NCBI RefSeq assembly: GCF_009389715.1
Contig: NC_052392.1
Coordinates: forward strand, 38,559,410-38,623,409
Source of the DNA: Phoenix dactylifera
Taxonomy: Eukaryota > Streptophyta > Magnoliopsida > Arecales > Arecaceae
Length of the DNA: 64,000 nt
Direction: 5' to 3'
Shown here one piece after another: positions 60,680 to 64,000 of this stretch. Position 1 is the first letter of the stretch. Every line of letters starts with the position of its first letter. The translations under genes and the position numbers were made by a program. The notes under the pieces were generated by a model that was given only the letters and a program-made list of their open reading frames with translations, searched no databases and was not told the DNA's origin.

Positions 60680-63600
60680 ATGCAGAGATCTCGTAGAGCT
60701 CTTCTGCAAAGAAGAGCTGCATTGGAAAAGAATGTCATTGCCGGGAGAAAATGCCTATACAAGGTGTCTTTGTCTGTGGTTTTCCTTTCATGGGTTCTCC
60801 TTTTCCTCCTGAGTTCCTTGTTCAGCAATGGCAATGGATATATAGGTATGCTTTCTCTCTATATATATCTCTCTCTTATTCTCTCTCATTTGTTACAATG
60901 ACTTCCTGTGGAGAGATTGCTACATCTTTTAAAACGTAAGAAAGAAAGAAGGGGAAGAAAAAAGGAGAGTTCTATTTCGTGTCATTCACATGTTTGTTTG
61001 TTTCACTAATAGATCTTCCTTCTCTTTTCCTTGTTTTGCTGTTTTGTCAATATGCTTTTCATGGCTCATCAGTAAGTATCAGATCCTTGGTTTTTTCTCT
61101 TTTCTTTCCGTGATTGAATCAATGCTTTTATTTATGCTTGCTTCTTTTTTGGAGTTCCTATTTATGATTTTGCTCGATTCTGATTTTATACTGTTGTTGT
61201 GGCTTGTATTCTTATTGTGGGAAGCATTAGAAGAAGACTATCACATTATGGATCTCATAAATTCAATAAACACACGTAAGATTTATATTTAAATCTTGCA
61301 TGAATTTGCACTTTCTTAGCTGCTTCTTCCATTTGTTGTATTTAAAAATTAGTATTAGAAAAGCCATTGAGAGTAAAAGAGGCCATATTCCTAGGAATCA
61401 TGCTCTTTGCACGGAGAAAATTTATCTATTACATCTCTTATTTTTTTTCTGTTGATATGTCTCGTTTAATCCTTGAGTTTCTCAGTGGATATTGATGTAG
61501 ATTTACATTCTTTTGATCTGATTTTGCCATCTTTAACAATTGTATTCTGGCATTGGAGCGATATTCAGAAGAGTCAAGTGCATTTGATATTTGCATGTTG
61601 TCCATTGAAATTAAATTTACAGGTAATGCATAATCATTTCATTATGATGGTTGCCACAGACAATCTTATTCACCCACATCCTGTATTTGTTCACTAATGC
61701 TTGAGAGAATAGCTATTATTTGCTGAAAATAATTCCTGAGAAGAGTGGATGGCTAGCAAAGGAAATAAGGAAGTTGGATGATGATATTAGAAATCCATTT
61801 TTTTTTCCGTCTCAGTTATGTCTATATTTATTATTCTAGCAATGAAATGCAGATGGACTTGGTTCTTTGGTTGGTGCATCTGTCTGGCATGAAGCTCCAT
61901 CAGATCCAGATGATGGTTCAAATTCTTCAGATTCTGAGGATACATTGGCACCGTCAGATGCCAATTCCCATAACAATGTTCAGAACGGCCCTATTTCGGA
62001 GAGTGAGGCTGTTGGGAGTAGCATAGAAGTTTCTGTTAGCGAAGAGGATAGAGTAAATCTATCAACTATTGGAAAAGAGCATGTAGCTGAGGCAGTCTCT
62101 GAATCAGACATAAAGGTGAACAAGGAAGCTCTACTTAAAAATGACAGATTATCCCGTATTGCTCCTCCTGGTCTTGATGAGTTTAAAAGTAAAGCAGTCC
62201 CTGCAAAGGAGAAGCCCATTTCCGCACAAGCAGGCAGTGTCATTCACAAAGTGGAACCTGGTGGGAAGGAGTATAATTATGCTTCTGCTACTAAGGGTGC
62301 CAAGGTCTTAGCTTTTAATAAGGAAGCTAAAGGTGCTTCCAGCATCTTAGACAAAGATAAGGACAGGTACCTCCGAAATCCCTGCTCTGCTGAGGAGAAA
62401 TATGTTGTTATAGAGCTTTCAGAAGAAACTTTAGTAGATACTATTGAGATGGCAAATTTTGAACACTACTCTTCTAATTTAAAAGATTTTGAATTGCTGA
62501 GTAGTTTAGTTTATCCAACAGACAACTGGGTCAAACTTGGTAATTTTTCTGCTGCAAACGTGAAACATGCCCAGAGGTTTACTCTTCCAGAGCCGAAGTG
62601 GGTGAGGTATCTAAAACTCAATTTGCTCAGTCATTATGGTTCAGAATTCTACTGTACACTAAGTGTAGTGGAGGTGTATGGAGTGGATGCTGTTGAGAGG
62701 ATGCTGGAGGATTTGATCGCTGTTGAGAATAAACGATCGGAACCTGAAGAACATAAGGTTGAACAAAAACCACTGCAAGAACCAACTGATACAGATGACA
62801 CCTACCAGAGGCTTGTTACAGAAACTGATGATGAAACAAAACCTGAAAACCCAAAGACAAAACATGAGTCATCAAAACATAGTGTGCCTGATCCAGTTGC
62901 AGAGACAAGGCCAACACAAGTTGGAAGGATACCTGGAGATGTTGTTCTCAAGGTACTAATGCAGAAAGTCCAGTCTCTTGATGTGAATTTTTCTGTTTTG
63001 GAGCGGTATCTGGAGGAGTTGAACAGCAGATATGGGCACATATTTAAAGACTTTGATGATGATATTACTGCAAAAGATCTGCTTCTGAAGAAAATCAAAC
63101 TAGAGATAAAGAATCTTCAAAATACCAACAATGTTTTTGTACGTTGAATTTTCAATCTCCTAGTTTCTTAGGTAATTTGTTTAATTTTTAGCTATTCTTT
63201 TTAACTCACGTTGCATTCCTTGATTTCAGGTTAGTGATATTGGAGAGCTGCTCTCATGGAAAATCCTTGTTTCCTTGCAGTTGGACCAGTTGGTCAAAGA
63301 TAATACAATACTCAGGTTTGAATAATTCTTTGTTTTCTTTAGTGTTTTGAGTGTGTCAACATTCATGAAGGGGGTCCGAAGCATGATAGATGCAAAGTGT
63401 TAAAAGGAACACTCTAGACTTGGATAATCATACCACATATTTTAGAGTTTGTAGAAACACTGACAGCAAGGTCTCAATTTTTTACACTATAGAAGAAATT
63501 CATTTTCTTGACTTGCTCTCAAGCTCAGGGGCATTTGTTTTGCAATGTGGGCGTCATCTGTTTTAGTTGGTGAAGCTGCTAAGAGTTGTTACCAATGACT

Positions 63601-64000
63601 TGGTTTTGAGTCCCACCAGCATCATTATAAATTATCATCTCAATAAATTGCATGGGGGCCTAAAACCCCCTCTTGTTCTCTCAAAAAAGTGAAAAAAGAA
63701 CATTTATTTTGCAAGATATACAATTCTTGCTCGTCTAGCAATAGTACCTCAGCCTGTGTGCTTCTTAATTGGCTATTAACCTCTACTGGTACATATGTAG
63801 GACTTGTTGCTTTGAACAGTAATCTGTCCCCATGATGACACCCTTTGGAACAAAGAGACACTAAGAAAATTTCATAATTAGTGTTAATATATATTGTATT
63901 GATAGTATAGTTCAGCAATGCTCACATGGTGCTGACAATATGCAGATCGGAGGTTAAAAGGGTTCAAGACCATCAGTTTGACATGGAGAACAGGGGTCTT
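60680..64000 (+). CDS. mid-SUN domain protein (SUN3/SUN4-like), 5' part
   Basis: Exons: 60680-60845, 61853-63138, 63230-63315 and 63946 to beyond the window. All are in phase, and 530 residues are visible. The start [12 protein letters not shown] is the usual one for plant mid-SUN proteins. A membrane span follows at about residues 28-48 ([20 protein letters not shown]), then an acidic, Ser-rich linker. The SUN domain spans about 185-332, with [45 protein letters not shown]-like [16 protein letters not shown] and [19 protein letters not shown] charged region and the start of a coiled coil ([12 protein letters not shown]...) follow. Mid-SUN proteins sit in the ER and nuclear envelope and link to KASH-type partners. 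The C-terminal membrane spans lie outside the window. A 5' leader exon ending at 59797 (CAG before GTCAGTC) and an acceptor near 60657 are likely. Confidence 0.93.
63546..63700 (+). mobile_element. tRNA-derived SINE in SUN gene intron 3 (155 bp)
   Basis: A box-like TAGTTGGTGAAG is at 63564-63575 and B box-like GGTTTTGAGTCCC at 63602-63614, followed by a short body and an A-rich tail. The flanks are CATTTGTTTTGCAA (63532-63545) and CATTTATTTTGCAA (63701-63714), a 14-bp target duplication with one mismatch. It is not the Au family. Confidence 0.75.

Noticed and set aside
61980-63098. Frames in other phases and on the minus strand across the SUN gene's large exon
   Set aside because: Shadows of the SUN coding frame, which has a complete SUN domain.
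1-64000. CRISPR arrays, operons, bacterial-type ribosome binding sites or rRNA genes
   Set aside because: None seen; intron-bearing genes and transposon content show plant nuclear DNA, so prokaryotic feature types do not apply.

Overview
The window is nuclear DNA from a flowering plant. It is AT-rich, genes are sparse, introns are long, exons have GT-AG borders, and the intergenic space is filled with decayed transposons, MITEs and tRNA-derived SINEs. The mix looks monocot, perhaps palm-like, but that is inference and the species cannot be named from the sequence. I see no rRNA, tRNA gene or CRISPR array.

Four protein genes can be read exon by exon, every junction being GT-AG and in frame. 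(1) 11433-4295, minus strand: a five-exon gene for a 180-residue membrane protein of the DUF2062 family. (2) 25117-21821, minus: a four-exon gene for a 195-residue single-RRM protein resembling RBM7/SF3B4. (3) 40551-32106, minus: a complete eleven-exon gene for the maintenance cytosine-5 DNA methyltransferase MET1 (1487 residues; two RFTS domains, two BAH domains, all core catalytic motifs). (4) 60680 to the right edge, plus: the 5' part of a mid-SUN nuclear-envelope/ER protein gene (SUN3/SUN4 type).

The most distinctive theme is debris of MET1 around MET1. A copy of intron 5 plus the start of exon 6 lies in inverted orientation just after the MET1 stop codon (about 31.83-31.99 kb), so a transcript reading through the 3' flank would be complementary to its own exon 6. 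Copies of exons 10 and 11 lie at 49.4-50.0 kb, another exon 11 copy at 43.7 kb, and an exon 9 copy at 51.9 kb. The last MET1 intron also carries a foldback with a 36-bp stem.

Layout. 0-4.3 kb: LINE endonuclease remnant and featureless DNA. 4.3-11.7 kb: DUF2062 gene, with an Au-type SINE and a 0.4-kb polypyrimidine tract in its introns. 11.7-17.7 kb: Tourist/Harbinger-like MITEs (one inserted inside another), a LINE RNase H remnant and a tRNA-derived SINE. 17.7-21.8 kb: AT-rich flank. 21.8-25.2 kb: RRM gene. 25.7-31.8 kb: foldback element, long TTC repeat and a 72-bp repeat array. 31.8-40.6 kb: MET1. 40.6-59.5 kb: repeats, MET1 fragments, a dead RPL12 copy, Copia remnants, a hAT MITE, a 190-bp hairpin-bearing array related to the 72-bp array, and a LINE 3' end. 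59.6-64 kb: SUN gene.

The four genes are unrelated neighbours rather than an operon-like unit. MET1 maintains CG methylation, which normally silences the kind of repeats that surround it here.
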